Shown: positions 16,157 to 26,342, numbered from the stretch's first letter. The stretch is DNA of 64,000 nucleotides from an uncultured Tolumonas sp. (GCF_963556105.2 NZ_OY829945.1:260501-324500); one strand, 5' to 3'. Numbers and translations: made by a program. Notes: generated by a model from the letters alone, not told the origin.

Positions 16157-17041
16157 ATGAAAGGATCTTCACTGTTTCGGCGTCGCACGAAAACTGTCAC
16201 TACGGTCAGCGTCATGCTGCTGCCTGATCATCTATTTCTGGCCATTGCCGGTGAGCCCCCAGTGTTTGTTCGTCAGCCTATCCCATTAGGCGAATCCTGG
16301 CCCGTGGTGCTGGCGGCGTTATTCCGCGAAAAGAGAATTCTCAACACTAAAGTCCGGGTCGTATTAGATAGCAGCCAATATCAGCAGTTGTCGATAGAAC
16401 GCCCCGATGTACCGGCAGAGGAACTACCGGGCGCTTTACCTTGGGCGATCAAAGACTTTACCAGCGAACCGGTGACGCAACTTGCCGTTGATTATTATGA
16501 TAGCGTAACGAATCCGCAGGCACGTCCGCGATTGCAAGTTGTGTGTACGCCAAAAAGCCGTATTCAAGAGTGGCAGAAAGCCCTGCAATCAGTGGCAGAG
16601 CTGGAATCGGTGCTGATTGATGAACTCGCACTGACCGCGTTATTTGGTGAAAAAGCCAAAGTGGAAGTGTTGTTATATCAGTTGGCTGAGCGCGATTTAT
16701 TACTGCTGGCTGTCTATAAAGGCCAACTGTGTTTTAGCCGTGTGTTACGTGGTTTTATGCCGTTAGTTCAACTTCCGTCAGAGCAATGGCCTGCCGCCTT
16801 ACTCGATAACTTGATGCTGGAAATGCAGCGTTCTTTTGATTATCTGGTTAGTCAGTTAAAACTACCGGAAGTGGCGAATATCAATGTAGCCATTAACACG
16901 CTCGATTCCGCCGAGTTGTTATTACAGACACTCAATCGCTATTTTGGTGTGCCGACTCAACTGATGAAAATCGCGGCTAAAGAATCGAATATGGAATTTC
17001 TGCCGGTGTATGGTGCCTTGCTGGAGAGCCAACCGGTATGA
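16157..17041 (+). CDS. mshI: MSHA biogenesis protein MshI (PilM-like)
   Basis: First gene of the MSHA pilus locus, 294 residues. MshI is a PilM-like actin-fold protein on the cytoplasmic side of the pilus assembly platform. Supporting blocks are LPWAIKDF near residue 95 and LDNLMLEMQRSFDYLVSQL near 218-236, with a hydrophilic, TM-free sequence. The ATG has no obvious ribosome site. The stop overlaps the next gene by four bases (ATGA). Unlike Vibrio, no mshH precedes it. Confidence 0.88.
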   Translation: MKGSSLFRRRTKTVTTVSVMLLPDHLFLAIAGEPPVFVRQPIPLGESWPVVLAALFREKRILNTKVRVVLDSSQYQQLSIERPDVPAEELPGALPWAIKDFTSEPVTQLAVDYYDSVTNPQARPRLQVVCTPKSRIQEWQKALQSVAELESVLIDELALTALFGEKAKVEVLLYQLAERDLLLLAVYKGQLCFSRVLRGFMPLVQLPSEQWPAALLDNLMLEMQRSFDYLVSQLKLPEVANINVAINTLDSAELLLQTLNRYFGVPTQLMKIAAKESNMEFLPVYGALLESQPV

Positions 17042-17652
17042 AAAAACGCATCAATCTGTATTTACCGGAATTACATCCTAAACGTCAGTATTTGAGTTTG
17101 TCGCAAATCGCTTTGGCTTGGGGATGTTTGCTGGGGTTGTTATTACTGATCGGTGGTATCGTGCAGATCCTGCTGCAGCAAAGTGTGCATCAGCAGCAAA
17201 CATTACAACAGCAAATAAGCGAATTAGATGCGCAGAGCACAACGTTGAATGCACAATTACAACAACGTCATCCGGATGGTGCTTTAGCACGGGAGTTGAC
17301 GTTGCGCCAAGAAGAACTCCGCAGTAAACAGCAATTACAAACATATTTGAATCAAATCGGTGCGCTGCAAAACGAAGGTTTTTCCGCCTGGCTATATGAT
17401 CTGGCACAAGCGCGTTCACCGGGCATTGCACTGCAGTCATTCGATATTGAAAATAACCAATTACGTTTGCAGGGTGAAGCGGCCAGTAACGATGCTGTGC
17501 CGGCGTGGCTGAGTCATTTTGGTGATTATCCTAAATTACGTGATCGCACATTTTCGGCCTTACAGGTGCAACGCCAGAAATCGGGCGCATTGCAGTTTCA
17601 GTTAGAAAGCAAAGAGAACACCACCTCGGCAGCAGCGGGGACAGCTCCATGA
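17038..17652 (+). CDS. PilN-like MSHA assembly protein
   Basis: 204 residues with the PilN layout: short cytoplasmic N-terminus (MKKRINLYLPEL), one transmembrane helix (about 21-48), a Gln-rich coiled coil (about 50-105) and a periplasmic domain. The RINLYLPE start resembles the PilN INLLP motif that contacts PilM-like proteins, here MshI. In some genomes this part is annotated as a second MshI. Overlaps both neighbours by four bases. Confidence 0.85.
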   Translation: MKKRINLYLPELHPKRQYLSLSQIALAWGCLLGLLLLIGGIVQILLQQSVHQQQTLQQQISELDAQSTTLNAQLQQRHPDGALARELTLRQEELRSKQQLQTYLNQIGALQNEGFSAWLYDLAQARSPGIALQSFDIENNQLRLQGEAASNDAVPAWLSHFGDYPKLRDRTFSALQVQRQKSGALQFQLESKENTTSAAAGTAP

Positions 17653-18293
17653 TTCGAACCACATGGCAACGCTGGTCGGAAAAAACGGCTCAGTTAAGCA
17701 CCCGCGAGCGGTTGTTAATGTTATTAGTCGGTTGGGTGATTTTGGGGTTCCCATTTTATTCTTGGTGGTTAGAACCTACGCTGTTGCATTGGCAACAGAC
17801 TAAGCAGCAGATCCGTGAGCAGACGGCACAACAACAGCAAACCACCGCGGCATTGGAAGTATTGAAGGCCCGGTTGCAGCAAGATCCTAATCTGGCTGTG
17901 CGTACGGAATTACAAGCCACGAACAGCCAATTACTGCAGCTGGATGCCTTTCTGGAAACCCAGACCGGCGGCTTGATTCCGGCGGCGCGGATGGCGCAGA
18001 CATTGCAACAAATGTTAGTACGTTCCGGAAAATTGCAATTACAGTCGTTAACGTCACTAAAACCAACGCCGTTATTGCCAGAAAAATCCGCGGTTAACTA
18101 TTACCGGCATGGGGTAAAACTGGTACTGCAAGGGCGCTATACGGATATCTATGCCTATCTGCATGCGCTGGAAGGGTTACCACAACATTTTTACTGGCAA
18201 ACGTTGCACTATCAAGTGGGGTTATACCCACAGGGTACGGTGGAAGTGATCTTATACACATTGGGTGACAGTAAGGAGTTTATCCGTGGTTGA
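17649..18293 (+). CDS. mshJ: MSHA biogenesis protein MshJ (PilO-like)
   Basis: 214 residues: N-terminal cytoplasmic stretch, one transmembrane helix (about 23-41), a coiled coil (about 47-90) and a small periplasmic ferredoxin-like domain, as in PilO/GspM proteins. It should pair with the PilN-like protein in the inner-membrane alignment complex that links the motor to the secretin. Translationally coupled to mshK. Confidence 0.88.
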   Translation: MIRTTWQRWSEKTAQLSTRERLLMLLVGWVILGFPFYSWWLEPTLLHWQQTKQQIREQTAQQQQTTAALEVLKARLQQDPNLAVRTELQATNSQLLQLDAFLETQTGGLIPAARMAQTLQQMLVRSGKLQLQSLTSLKPTPLLPEKSAVNYYRHGVKLVLQGRYTDIYAYLHALEGLPQHFYWQTLHYQVGLYPQGTVEVILYTLGDSKEFIRG

Positions 18294-18633
18294 GTTAGTG
18301 TCACGGTATTCATTACTGCGTTGTGTTTTGCTGCTCGGCTTGGTGTTGAGTGGCATAGTCCGAGCTGATGAATTACCCGATCCTACGCAGCCGTTAACGA
18401 CGGTTTCGGCGGCTAATTCGACGCTGACAACAGCCAGTCAGTTACCCGTATTACAAAGCATTATTTATGGCCCTCAGCAACGTAAAGCGGTGCTGGATGG
18501 GCATGCCTGTCATGAAGGAACGCTAGTTGGGCGTTATCGTGTACAGGCAATCTATGCTGATCGCGTAGTGGTGGAGGCTGATGGAGTTCGGCACACACTG
18601 CGTTTGTTTTCTCATAAAGTCAGGTATGAATAA
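18286..18633 (+). CDS. mshK: MSHA biogenesis protein MshK (PilP-like)
   Basis: About 115 residues with a signal peptide (cleavage near IVRA/DELP) and a small periplasmic domain beginning with the pilotin-like LPDPTQPL segment. MshK corresponds to PilP/GspC-type connectors between the inner-membrane complex and the secretin. The GTG at 18286 is chosen because AAGGAG lies seven bases upstream; it overlaps the mshJ stop. Confidence 0.85.
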   Translation: MVELVSRYSLLRCVLLLGLVLSGIVRADELPDPTQPLTTVSAANSTLTTASQLPVLQSIIYGPQQRKAVLDGHACHEGTLVGRYRVQAIYADRVVVEADGVRHTLRLFSHKVRYE

Positions 18634-18636
18634 CGG

Positions 18637-20295
18637 ATGCTGAAATTAACATCGTTGACATTGGCACTGCTGCTGGCCGGATGCGTGAGCTATAACCATC
18701 CTGAGCCAAAAGAAGCAAAGCAGACGTTACGCCAGGTACAACAAGAACAAAACGCATTACAAGTACCGGATGAAGTGCAGGCTGATCTTGCGCCTTCAGC
18801 TTTTCCGACCACCACTGCTGCGCCAGTTGTCAATGAGCGGCGTTTCCGCGTGTCGGCCAAGGACGTTTCGGCCCCGGAATTTTTTGCGTCATTAATGCAA
18901 GATGATCGCTACAGCGTGGCGGTACACCCGGGTGTCAGCGGTTTAATTACGCTGGATTTGCGGGAAGTCACGCTGCCGGAAGTGTTGCAAACCGTAGCTG
19001 AAATGTATGGTTTTGATATTCGCCGGGTCGGTAACATTTATCATGTGTACCCTGCGGAGCTGAAAACCGAAACCTTCAGTGTTAACTATCTGATGATGAC
19101 CCGTGACGGGCAGTCCCGCACAGCGGTGAATACCGGTGCTATTTCCCAGTCGAAAAATAATGGTTCTACTTCAACCGGTTCCAGCGGTAGTAATAACAAC
19201 ACCAACTATAACAGTTCCGGTACAAATAGTAGTTCCTCGACCAATGGCACTCAGATCGACACTGATACACGCTCCGATCTCTGGGTTGAGTTACAAAAAG
19301 CCCTGATCGGTCTAATAGGAAATGGTGAAGGCCGTGTGGTGGTGACCAACCCACAAGCTGGGTTAGTGACGATCAAAGCCATGCCGAGTGAACTAAAAGC
19401 GGTGCGGGAATTTTTACAAACCTCCGAGCAGCATCTGAAACGTCAGGTCATTCTGGAAACTAAAATTCTGGAAGTGAAACTGAGCGAAGGTTATGAACAG
19501 GGGGTGCAGTGGGATAAGTTTAATATCTGGAATGGTAAAGCGCTGATGACCGCATCATCACAAGTCACTATGCCCACGACCAGTAATACTATCGCCACGG
19601 CATTAGGTGGTGGTGCCAGCTTTACCTTGTCGGAAGGGAACTTCAATACGGTTGTGAATTTGCTGAAAACACAGGGTGATGTAAATACTTTATCCAGCCC
19701 GCGAGTAACGGCGACTAATAATCAAAAAGCGGTAATTAAAGTGGGTAACGATGAATATTTCGTCACCGGTATATCATCGACTACCCAGTCGAACACCACC
19801 AGTTCTTCGACTAGCCCGGATATCGAACTGACACCGTTTTTCTCTGGCATCGCATTGGATGTCACACCGCAAATTGATGATGACAATAACGTGTTGTTGC
19901 ATGTGCATCCATCAGTCATTGATATCACCGAACAACAGAAGAAAATTGATTTGAGTGGCTTGAACGGAAGCTCGACGGCAACCAGCAGTACGGTGACCTT
20001 GCCGATGGCGTTTAGCAATATTCGTGAGTCCGATACCGTGGTGCAGGCAAAATCCGGTGACATCATTGTCATTGGTGGTTTGATGCGCACCAATAAAGAA
20101 CAACAGGTGAGCAAGGTGCCTTGGTTGGGGGATTTACCGGGCGTGGGCGAATTGTTTACCAACAAAAAAGATGTCACCAGCAAAACAGAATTGGTGATCA
20201 TGATGAAACCACAGGTGGTGAATGCGGATACTTGGCAACAACAGTTACAACGTTCCGAGCAGTTGCTGGAAAAATGGTATCCAACCCAGAGGTAA
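18637..20295 (+). CDS. mshL: MSHA outer-membrane secretin MshL
   Basis: Secretin lipoprotein of 552 residues. It has a lipobox LLAGC with Cys16, an N-terminal STN/N0-type domain (about 75-140), a Ser/Asn/Thr-rich low-complexity loop (about 178-205), N-domain repeats and the C-terminal secretin barrel with VVTNPQAGLVTI, LSSPRVTATNNQKAVIKVG and SGDIIVIGGLM...VPWLGDLPGVGELF. It forms the gated pore for pilus passage through the outer membrane. Only three bases separate its stop from mshM. Confidence 0.95.
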   Translation: MLKLTSLTLALLLAGCVSYNHPEPKEAKQTLRQVQQEQNALQVPDEVQADLAPSAFPTTTAAPVVNERRFRVSAKDVSAPEFFASLMQDDRYSVAVHPGVSGLITLDLREVTLPEVLQTVAEMYGFDIRRVGNIYHVYPAELKTETFSVNYLMMTRDGQSRTAVNTGAISQSKNNGSTSTGSSGSNNNTNYNSSGTNSSSSTNGTQIDTDTRSDLWVELQKALIGLIGNGEGRVVVTNPQAGLVTIKAMPSELKAVREFLQTSEQHLKRQVILETKILEVKLSEGYEQGVQWDKFNIWNGKALMTASSQVTMPTTSNTIATALGGGASFTLSEGNFNTVVNLLKTQGDVNTLSSPRVTATNNQKAVIKVGNDEYFVTGISSTTQSNTTSSSTSPDIELTPFFSGIALDVTPQIDDDNNVLLHVHPSVIDITEQQKKIDLSGLNGSSTATSSTVTLPMAFSNIRESDTVVQAKSGDIIVIGGLMRTNKEQQVSKVPWLGDLPGVGELFTNKKDVTSKTELVIMMKPQVVNADTWQQQLQRSEQLLEKWYPTQR

Positions 20296-20298
20296 CCC

Positions 20299-21186
20299 GT
20301 GTATCAGACGCATTTTGGCCTGACTGAAACACCATTTGGTTTAACACCAAATACCGGTTTTTATTATGGTCTGCCTCCGCATGAAGAGGCATTACAAGTG
20401 TTGCGGGTGGCGTTAACCAGCGGTGAAGGCTTTATCAAAGTCACTGGTGAGGTGGGCACCGGTAAAACGTTATTACTGCGTAAATTTTTGAATGAATTGC
20501 CGGAAGATTACCAGGCAGCTTATCTGCCTAATCCGTGCCTGGAGGCTGAAGAGTTACGGCAAGCATTAGCAACAGAACTCGGTTTGGCACCTGGTACCGA
20601 TACACTGAGCCTAACCGATGCGATCCACCATCGATTGGTCGAGTTACGCCAGCAAGGCAAACAGATCGTATTATTGCTGGATGAAGCGCAGGCTTTATCT
20701 GACAAGGCGCTGGAAGCGATCCGCCTGTTTGGTAATTTAGAAACTGAATCGAGCAAACTACTGCAAGTGATTTTATTTGGTCAACCTGAGTTAGATCAGC
20801 GGCTGGCACAAGCTCATTTACGCCAGTTGCGCCAGCGTATTTCATTTTCTTATCGTTTACGCCCGCTATTGCCAGCAGAAACCAGTGCGTATCTGGCCTA
20901 CCGATTACAGGTTTCTGGTTATCGGGGTATGCCGCTGTTTAGTGGATTCACTGCGCGCCTGTTATGGCAAGCCAGTCGTGGAATTCCTCGTTTGATCAAT
21001 ATCTTAGCGCATAAGTGCCTAATGCAAGCGTATGGCCGGCATCAGATGCAGATCGGCGTGCGTGATGTATTTCGCGCCGCTCAGGATACCGAAGATGCGT
21101 CACCACCGGTGGCCTGGTTAGGCTGGGGGGCGGTGCTGATTTTAGCTGCGGTCGTGTTAGCAGGAATTGGGAGCCGGTTAGTATGA
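20299..21186 (+). CDS. mshM: MSHA ATPase MshM (ExeA-like)
   Basis: 295-residue AAA ATPase of the ExeA/GspA type. It starts YQTHFGLTETPFGLTPN, with Walker A GEVGTGKT (50-57), Walker B VLLLDEAQ (about 117-124) and a C-terminal transmembrane helix (about 272-292). ExeA-like proteins help insert or organise the secretin through peptidoglycan. GTG start at 20299; overlaps mshN by four bases. Confidence 0.92.
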   Translation: MYQTHFGLTETPFGLTPNTGFYYGLPPHEEALQVLRVALTSGEGFIKVTGEVGTGKTLLLRKFLNELPEDYQAAYLPNPCLEAEELRQALATELGLAPGTDTLSLTDAIHHRLVELRQQGKQIVLLLDEAQALSDKALEAIRLFGNLETESSKLLQVILFGQPELDQRLAQAHLRQLRQRISFSYRLRPLLPAETSAYLAYRLQVSGYRGMPLFSGFTARLLWQASRGIPRLINILAHKCLMQAYGRHQMQIGVRDVFRAAQDTEDASPPVAWLGWGAVLILAAVVLAGIGSRLV

Positions 21187-22325
21187 GTCTGATTAACCGT
21201 ATGCTGAAAGATCTGGATGCACAGCCAGCCAAAGCAGATATCGCACCAATCTACCGTCCAGCGGCTCGACGTTTGCCGGGATGGTATTGGTGGATTTTAT
21301 TATTATTGCCACTGTCATTATGGTTGTGGTGGCAGCCATTGCAGCAACGCTTACATCCTGCTGCGAGCACCACAAAAAAAATACAAACAGAACCGGTACC
21401 AGCCACTGCGGTGATTTCATCCGTTGTACCGCAGGCTACTTCATCTGCTTCTATCGCTGTGACTGCAAGTACGGCCAGTGTGGCGGCCCCCGTGGTTATT
21501 GCCGAACCGATAGCAAAAGCGCCGGAAACGAAGATTGTAAAAAAATCAGTAACACCGCAAACCGCAACTGGTCAGCAGAAATCAAAAAACACTCAGAAAG
21601 CGATCACCAAGCCGGAACAGGACGCGGCGCCGGTAGAGCCTAATCCAACGGAGACGGCGGAAAGCAGTGAGCCGTCAGCGATGTATGGCGCAGAGCCAAC
21701 GACAGAAGCTGAACCATTGGGGGAGATGCATGTTGAAGAACAAAAACTCTCTCCTGGCGAAATAGCGACACTCGAGCGGCGTAAATATCAGCAAGCGATC
21801 GCACGCCGGGATAATGCGGCAGCACAACAGGCACTGTTACAGGTGCTGGCGAATGATCCGTTGGACTATAACAGCCGCAAACAACTGGCGGCCTTGTATT
21901 ATGGTGAAAATCAATTAAGTGCCGCCCGAGATGTGTTGCAGCAAGGTATTACATTGATGCCGACCAATGCCGATCTGCGTTTACTGGCAGCCAGAGTGGC
22001 ACAGGCCATGGGAGATAAACAGGCCGCGTTGCAATCACTGGTGGCCATCTCACCCTCGGTGGTCAATAACCTCGATTTCTATGCTATGCGCGCCGCCTTG
22101 GCACAACAGCTGGGGCAAACCGCAGAGGCGGGTTATTCCTATCTGGCACTGACCCGCACGCAGCCAAATATTGGCCGTTGGTGGTTGGGTTTAGCCATCA
22201 GTCAAGACCAACGTGGTCTGCTGAATGATGCCAAACAAGCCTATCGTCGCGCATTAATGGATAACCAGCTGAGCGCAGCTTCCCGCCGGTTTGCCCAACA
22301 ACGCATTCAACATCTGGAGCCGTGA
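21183..22325 (+). CDS. mshN: MSHA biogenesis protein MshN (TPR)
   Basis: 380 residues: short N-terminus with MSLINRMLKDLDA, one transmembrane helix (about 31-50), a long Ala/Pro/Thr-rich linker (about 60-180) and three to five TPR-like repeats in the C-terminal half (from about 200). The topology places the TPR domain in the periplasm, where it may assist secretin assembly with MshM, by analogy to the ExeA/ExeB pairing. Confidence 0.88.
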   Translation: MSLINRMLKDLDAQPAKADIAPIYRPAARRLPGWYWWILLLLPLSLWLWWQPLQQRLHPAASTTKKIQTEPVPATAVISSVVPQATSSASIAVTASTASVAAPVVIAEPIAKAPETKIVKKSVTPQTATGQQKSKNTQKAITKPEQDAAPVEPNPTETAESSEPSAMYGAEPTTEAEPLGEMHVEEQKLSPGEIATLERRKYQQAIARRDNAAAQQALLQVLANDPLDYNSRKQLAALYYGENQLSAARDVLQQGITLMPTNADLRLLAARVAQAMGDKQAALQSLVAISPSVVNNLDFYAMRAALAQQLGQTAEAGYSYLALTRTQPNIGRWWLGLAISQDQRGLLNDAKQAYRRALMDNQLSAASRRFAQQRIQHLEP

Positions 22326-22326
22326 T

Positions 22327-24033
22327 ATGACGCAACCTCGTTTACGTATGCGGCTTGGTGATCTGTTAGTGGCTGAACGTATTATCAGTGCGGAACAGCT
22401 AGAATTGGCGTTGCAGCAGCAGAAACAGCATGGCCGGAAATTGGGTGCCACGCTGATTGAGCTGGATTTCATCGGCGAAGAACAGCTGCTGATGTTTTTG
22501 GCGCAGCAGCTGGATATTCCTTTTTTTGACCTGACGAAACTGACTATTCAACCGCAGGCCGTGCAGTTGATCCCGGAAGCCTATGCCCGCCGTTATCGCG
22601 CGTTAGCGGTGCATATGACCGCTGATTCGGTGACGGTCGCACTCTCAGATCCGGCGGATTTAGCGGCGTTAGATGTCTTGGCGCAACGGATACAACCACG
22701 GCAGATCAAATTGGCGGTGGCCCGCGAAAGTCAGTTGCTGGAGTTTTTCGATAAACTCTACCGGCGGACCCGCGAAATCGAAACCTTTGCAGAACAGCTG
22801 CATAACGAGTTTGAATCATCGGCACTCGATTTTGGCCCGGTGGATGCGATCACCAATGAAAGTGATGCCACGGTTGTCAAATTGCTGCGTTCCTTGTTTG
22901 AAGATGCGGTGCAAATGCGGGCATCGGATATTCATATTGAGCCGGATGAAAAAGTGCTGCGCATTCGTCAGCGTATCGACGGCACGTTGCAGGAAAACGT
23001 ACTCAATGAAACGCGTATCGCGCAGGCATTAGTCTTGCGCCTTAAACTGGTCGCCGGTTTGGATATTTCCGAAAAACGTCTGCCACAAGATGGGCGCTTT
23101 AATATCAAAGTGCGCGGCCATGATATTGATGTCCGTATGTCGACCATGCCGGTACAACACGGTGAATCGGTGGTTATGCGTCTGCTGGATCAATCGGCCG
23201 GGTTACTGACGCTGGAACAAACTGGTATGCCGCCGGATATCCTGACCCGGTTTCGCCAGCAGTTACAGCGTCCACACGGCATGATCTTGGTTACTGGCCC
23301 GACCGGTAGTGGTAAAACCACTACCCTGTATGGTGCGTTGTCAGAATTAAATTTACCGGGCAGCAAAATTATCACTGTGGAAGATCCGGTGGAATATCGC
23401 TTACCGCGTATCAATCAGGTGCAAGTTAATCCCAAAATCGGTCTCACATTCTCGGCGGTGCTACGTGCTACCTTGCGGCAAGATCCGGACATCCTGCTGG
23501 TGGGGGAAATGCGTGATGATGAAACTGTCGAGATCGGTCTGCGTGGCGCACTAACCGGCCATTTAGTGTTAAGTACGTTGCATACTAATGATGCCATCAC
23601 CAGTGCTTTGCGCCTGATCGACATGAAAGCGCCTGGTTATCTGGTGGCCAGCGGTTTACGTGCGATCGTCGCACAACGTTTGGTGCGGCGGATCTGTCAT
23701 AAATGTTCACAGCCTTATCAACCCGATGATGGCGAGCACAGTTGGCTGGAGCACTTATCCGGTGTTAACACCCGTTTGATGCAATTTAAAAAGGGTTCTG
23801 GTTGTCACAACTGTAACTTCACCGGTTATCAAGGCCGGATCGGTGTCTATGAATTATTGGAACTGGATCTGCCGATGATGGATGCCTTGCGCAGCAATGA
23901 CGCTGAAAGTTTTGCCCGTGCCGCGCGGGAAAGTAAAAATTACCGCCCGTTAGTGAATGTCGCGCTGGATTATGCCGGGCAGGGGATCACCTCATTAGAT
24001 GAAGTATTACGCCTTGCTGAAGTGGTGATCTAA
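22327..24033 (+). CDS. mshE: MSHA pilus extension ATPase MshE
   Basis: 568-residue GspE/PilB-type motor. The N-terminus carries two tandem MshEN units: the first starts RLGDLL (about residue 8) with ALQQQ, the second starts KLGATLIE (about residue 38) with FLAQQ. These match the RLG..L...L..Q motif that binds cyclic di-GMP in MshE. The ATPase has Walker A GPTGSGKT (324-331), Asp and Walker B boxes, and a zinc tetracysteine (CHKC about 457-460, CHNC about 493-496). Pilus extension is therefore predicted to respond to c-di-GMP. Start at 22327, directly after the mshN stop. Confidence 0.95.
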   Translation: MTQPRLRMRLGDLLVAERIISAEQLELALQQQKQHGRKLGATLIELDFIGEEQLLMFLAQQLDIPFFDLTKLTIQPQAVQLIPEAYARRYRALAVHMTADSVTVALSDPADLAALDVLAQRIQPRQIKLAVARESQLLEFFDKLYRRTREIETFAEQLHNEFESSALDFGPVDAITNESDATVVKLLRSLFEDAVQMRASDIHIEPDEKVLRIRQRIDGTLQENVLNETRIAQALVLRLKLVAGLDISEKRLPQDGRFNIKVRGHDIDVRMSTMPVQHGESVVMRLLDQSAGLLTLEQTGMPPDILTRFRQQLQRPHGMILVTGPTGSGKTTTLYGALSELNLPGSKIITVEDPVEYRLPRINQVQVNPKIGLTFSAVLRATLRQDPDILLVGEMRDDETVEIGLRGALTGHLVLSTLHTNDAITSALRLIDMKAPGYLVASGLRAIVAQRLVRRICHKCSQPYQPDDGEHSWLEHLSGVNTRLMQFKKGSGCHNCNFTGYQGRIGVYELLELDLPMMDALRSNDAESFARAARESKNYRPLVNVALDYAGQGITSLDEVLRLAEVVI

Positions 24034-24035
24034 GT

Positions 24036-25262
24036 ATGCCGCATTATCATTTCAAAGGGCGTGATAATCAGGGTAACGCCGTCAGTGGCGAGCTGGATGG
24101 TGTCAACGAAATGGCCGTCGCAGAACAGCTGATGCGGCGCGGCATCATGCCCACCGCCCTGACCGAGCAGAAAGCAAAATCAGCCGGTATCACGCTGAAC
24201 TGGTCGTTGTCTTTCTCCAAACGTATCTCTCTGGAAGAGCTGGTGATGTTCACGCGTCAGATGTACGCGCTGACGAAAGCTGGTATTCCTATTTTGCGTG
24301 CTATTCACGGGCTGGAAGAAAATGCGCGGGGTGATGTGTTACGTCGTGCCTTAGCCACTTTAAAAGAAGATTTAGGCAACGGTAAACCAATTTCAGTATC
24401 CATGCAGGCACACCCTGATGTCTTCAGCAGCCTGTTTGTCGCCATCATTCATGTCGGTGAAAATACCGGTAAGCTGGAAGAGGCTTTTTTACAGCTGACC
24501 CGCTATTTTGAGCTGGAGATGGAAACCCGCAAACGCATCAAAACCGCACTACGCTATCCGGGTTTTGTACTGATCGCGTTAGCGATCGCCATGACCGTAC
24601 TCAACATCTTTGTTATTCCGACCTTTGCCAATATCTTTGCCCGTTTTGGTGCCGAATTGCCTTGGGCCACCAAAGTATTACTGGCGACATCACATTTTTT
24701 TGTTAGCTATTGGCCAGCTTTGCTCGCCGGAACCGGATTGACTGTGTTTGCTGTGCGTCGCTGGTTAAAAACAGCAACCGGCATGCTGTTCTGGCATCGT
24801 CATCAACTGCGTTTACCTATCGTTGGTTCGATATTAAAACGGGCGTTGATGGCGCGTTTTTGCCGCAGTTTCGCAATGATGTTACGTTCCGGCATTCCAA
24901 TCAATCAGGCGCTGAGTATGGTGGCTGATGCGGTCGATAATGTGTATATCGGTCAGCATGTACGTGAAATGCGCAGCGGTGTCGAGCGCGGTGAAAGCTT
25001 ATTGCGTATTACAACGAACAGTCATTTATTCACCGGTTTGGTGATCCAAATGATTGCGGTCGGCGAAGAAACCGGCATGGTCGATCAGATGATCCAGGAG
25101 GCAGCGGAATATTATGAACGGGAAGTGGACTACGATTTAAAAACACTGACCGCGAAAATTGAACCGATCTTGATCGTAATCGTTGCCATTATGGTGCTGA
25201 TCCTGGCGTTGGGTATCTTTACTCCGATGTGGGACATGATGCGCGTATTTAAAGGAAAATAA
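24036..25262 (+). CDS. mshG: MSHA platform protein MshG (GspF/PilC-like)
   Basis: 408-residue inner-membrane platform protein with two GspF domains. It has the family signature LVMFTRQMYALTKAGIPILRA (about residues 68-88), repeated as ARFCRSFAMMLRSGIPINQAL (about 270-290), and three transmembrane helices (about 170-190, 220-240 and near the C-terminus). It couples the MshE motor to pilin extraction. Confidence 0.95.
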   Translation: MPHYHFKGRDNQGNAVSGELDGVNEMAVAEQLMRRGIMPTALTEQKAKSAGITLNWSLSFSKRISLEELVMFTRQMYALTKAGIPILRAIHGLEENARGDVLRRALATLKEDLGNGKPISVSMQAHPDVFSSLFVAIIHVGENTGKLEEAFLQLTRYFELEMETRKRIKTALRYPGFVLIALAIAMTVLNIFVIPTFANIFARFGAELPWATKVLLATSHFFVSYWPALLAGTGLTVFAVRRWLKTATGMLFWHRHQLRLPIVGSILKRALMARFCRSFAMMLRSGIPINQALSMVADAVDNVYIGQHVREMRSGVERGESLLRITTNSHLFTGLVIQMIAVGEETGMVDQMIQEAAEYYEREVDYDLKTLTAKIEPILIVIVAIMVLILALGIFTPMWDMMRVFKGK

Positions 25263-25709
25263 ATGACCCTTTCGGACAATGCTGAATCGCAAATGTTGGC
25301 CTTGTTCCGAATGCTGGTGGTCATAGTGGTGATCAGTTTGCTGGCTGCGAGCTTGTTGTATTTTGCGCATCAACGTCAGCAAGAAGCCTCCGAAGTCGCA
25401 CTGAAATTAAGAGCTCAATTATGGCGTGAGCGGTTGCCGCTACTCCAGCAGCAATGGGGAATGCAACATAAGCCAACAAACTGGATAATCGATGGTTACC
25501 AATTGCAAATGCAGCCATCCGGTTGGCCATTGATTACTAAAAAAGAAGATTGTCTGATGTTATGGAAAATCATACTGGCCGAAGAACCCAAACCATTGGT
25601 GCAAAAGGTTGTTCAACAGGCACATGGTTGCCGTTATGCAACTGAAACCGCGGTGCTGGATTATGATTTCCAACAACAATTAGTGCAGTTTTCTGCGATC
25701 GAGAATTAA
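25263..25709 (+). CDS. mshF: MSHA biogenesis protein MshF
   Basis: 148 residues with an N-terminal transmembrane helix (about 12-35) and a small periplasmic domain containing two Cys (about 94 and 118). MshF has no known activity. It is assigned by position between mshG and the pilin genes and by size. Its ATG directly follows the mshG stop; a 123-base gap separates it from mshA. Confidence 0.8.
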   Translation: MTLSDNAESQMLALFRMLVVIVVISLLAASLLYFAHQRQQEASEVALKLRAQLWRERLPLLQQQWGMQHKPTNWIIDGYQLQMQPSGWPLITKKEDCLMLWKIILAEEPKPLVQKVVQQAHGCRYATETAVLDYDFQQQLVQFSAIEN

Positions 25710-25832
25710 TTTTGCGAATACTCACTTGTGTAATGATTTACGCATAAGATACAGTTAATTACCATGATATTAAGCCTGCATTATCTTCGCTGGCAAAATG
25801 AAATAACCAACAACTTATAGACAGGAAAAAGT

Positions 25833-26330
25833 ATGAAACGTAGTGCAGGTTTTACGCTGATTGAGCTGATCATTGTCATTGTAATTCTGGGGATTCTGGC
25901 AGCAACTGCCGCACCGAAATTTATGAATTTGCAGAGTGATGCTCGTAAGTCAACAGTATCTTCATTAAGTGGGGCGGTTAAATCGGCCGCATCTATGGCT
26001 TATTCTAAAGCCATTATTGCTGGAAAAGATAAAGTAACAGCATCTACATCAATATCTATTTCCGGCGCTACAGGAGGCGCGACTACAGTTCTATATGGCT
26101 ATCCAACTGCTGATGCTACAGGTATTGCGACCCTTATAGATATTTCTTCATCCGCTACAGGGGCTAGTGCAGATTGGGGGGCAGCTGCTACAACTACTGC
26201 ATATATCTTATGGCCAACGGGCATCGCAACAACGGCTGCTGATGCTCTGACTGCAAAATGCTATGTGCAATATACCCCTGCAACATCAACTACGGCTGCA
26301 GTCACTACAAATGATACAACCGGTTGCTAA
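25833..26330 (+). CDS. mshA: MSHA major pilin MshA
   Basis: Type IV prepilin of 165 residues: leader MKRSAG cut before Phe7, then [24 protein letters not shown] with Glu at mature position 5. The body is Ala/Thr/Ser-rich, with two Cys near the C-terminus (AKCYVQY and final Cys165) for the pilin disulfide loop. A separate 5' region and GGAAAAAG ribosome site suggest strong independent expression, as expected for the major subunit. Only one pilin of this type is present (no separate mshB), so it could also be called MshB/A. Confidence 0.9.
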   Translation: MKRSAGFTLIELIIVIVILGILAATAAPKFMNLQSDARKSTVSSLSGAVKSAASMAYSKAIIAGKDKVTASTSISISGATGGATTVLYGYPTADATGIATLIDISSSATGASADWGAAATTTAYILWPTGIATTAADALTAKCYVQYTPATSTTAAVTTNDTTGC

Positions 26331-26342
26331 TTGTAAGTATCT

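Noticed and set aside
19140-19260. Ser/Asn/Thr-rich stretch in mshL as a tandem repeat
   Set aside because: Codons vary and there is no regular DNA period; it is a low-complexity protein loop.
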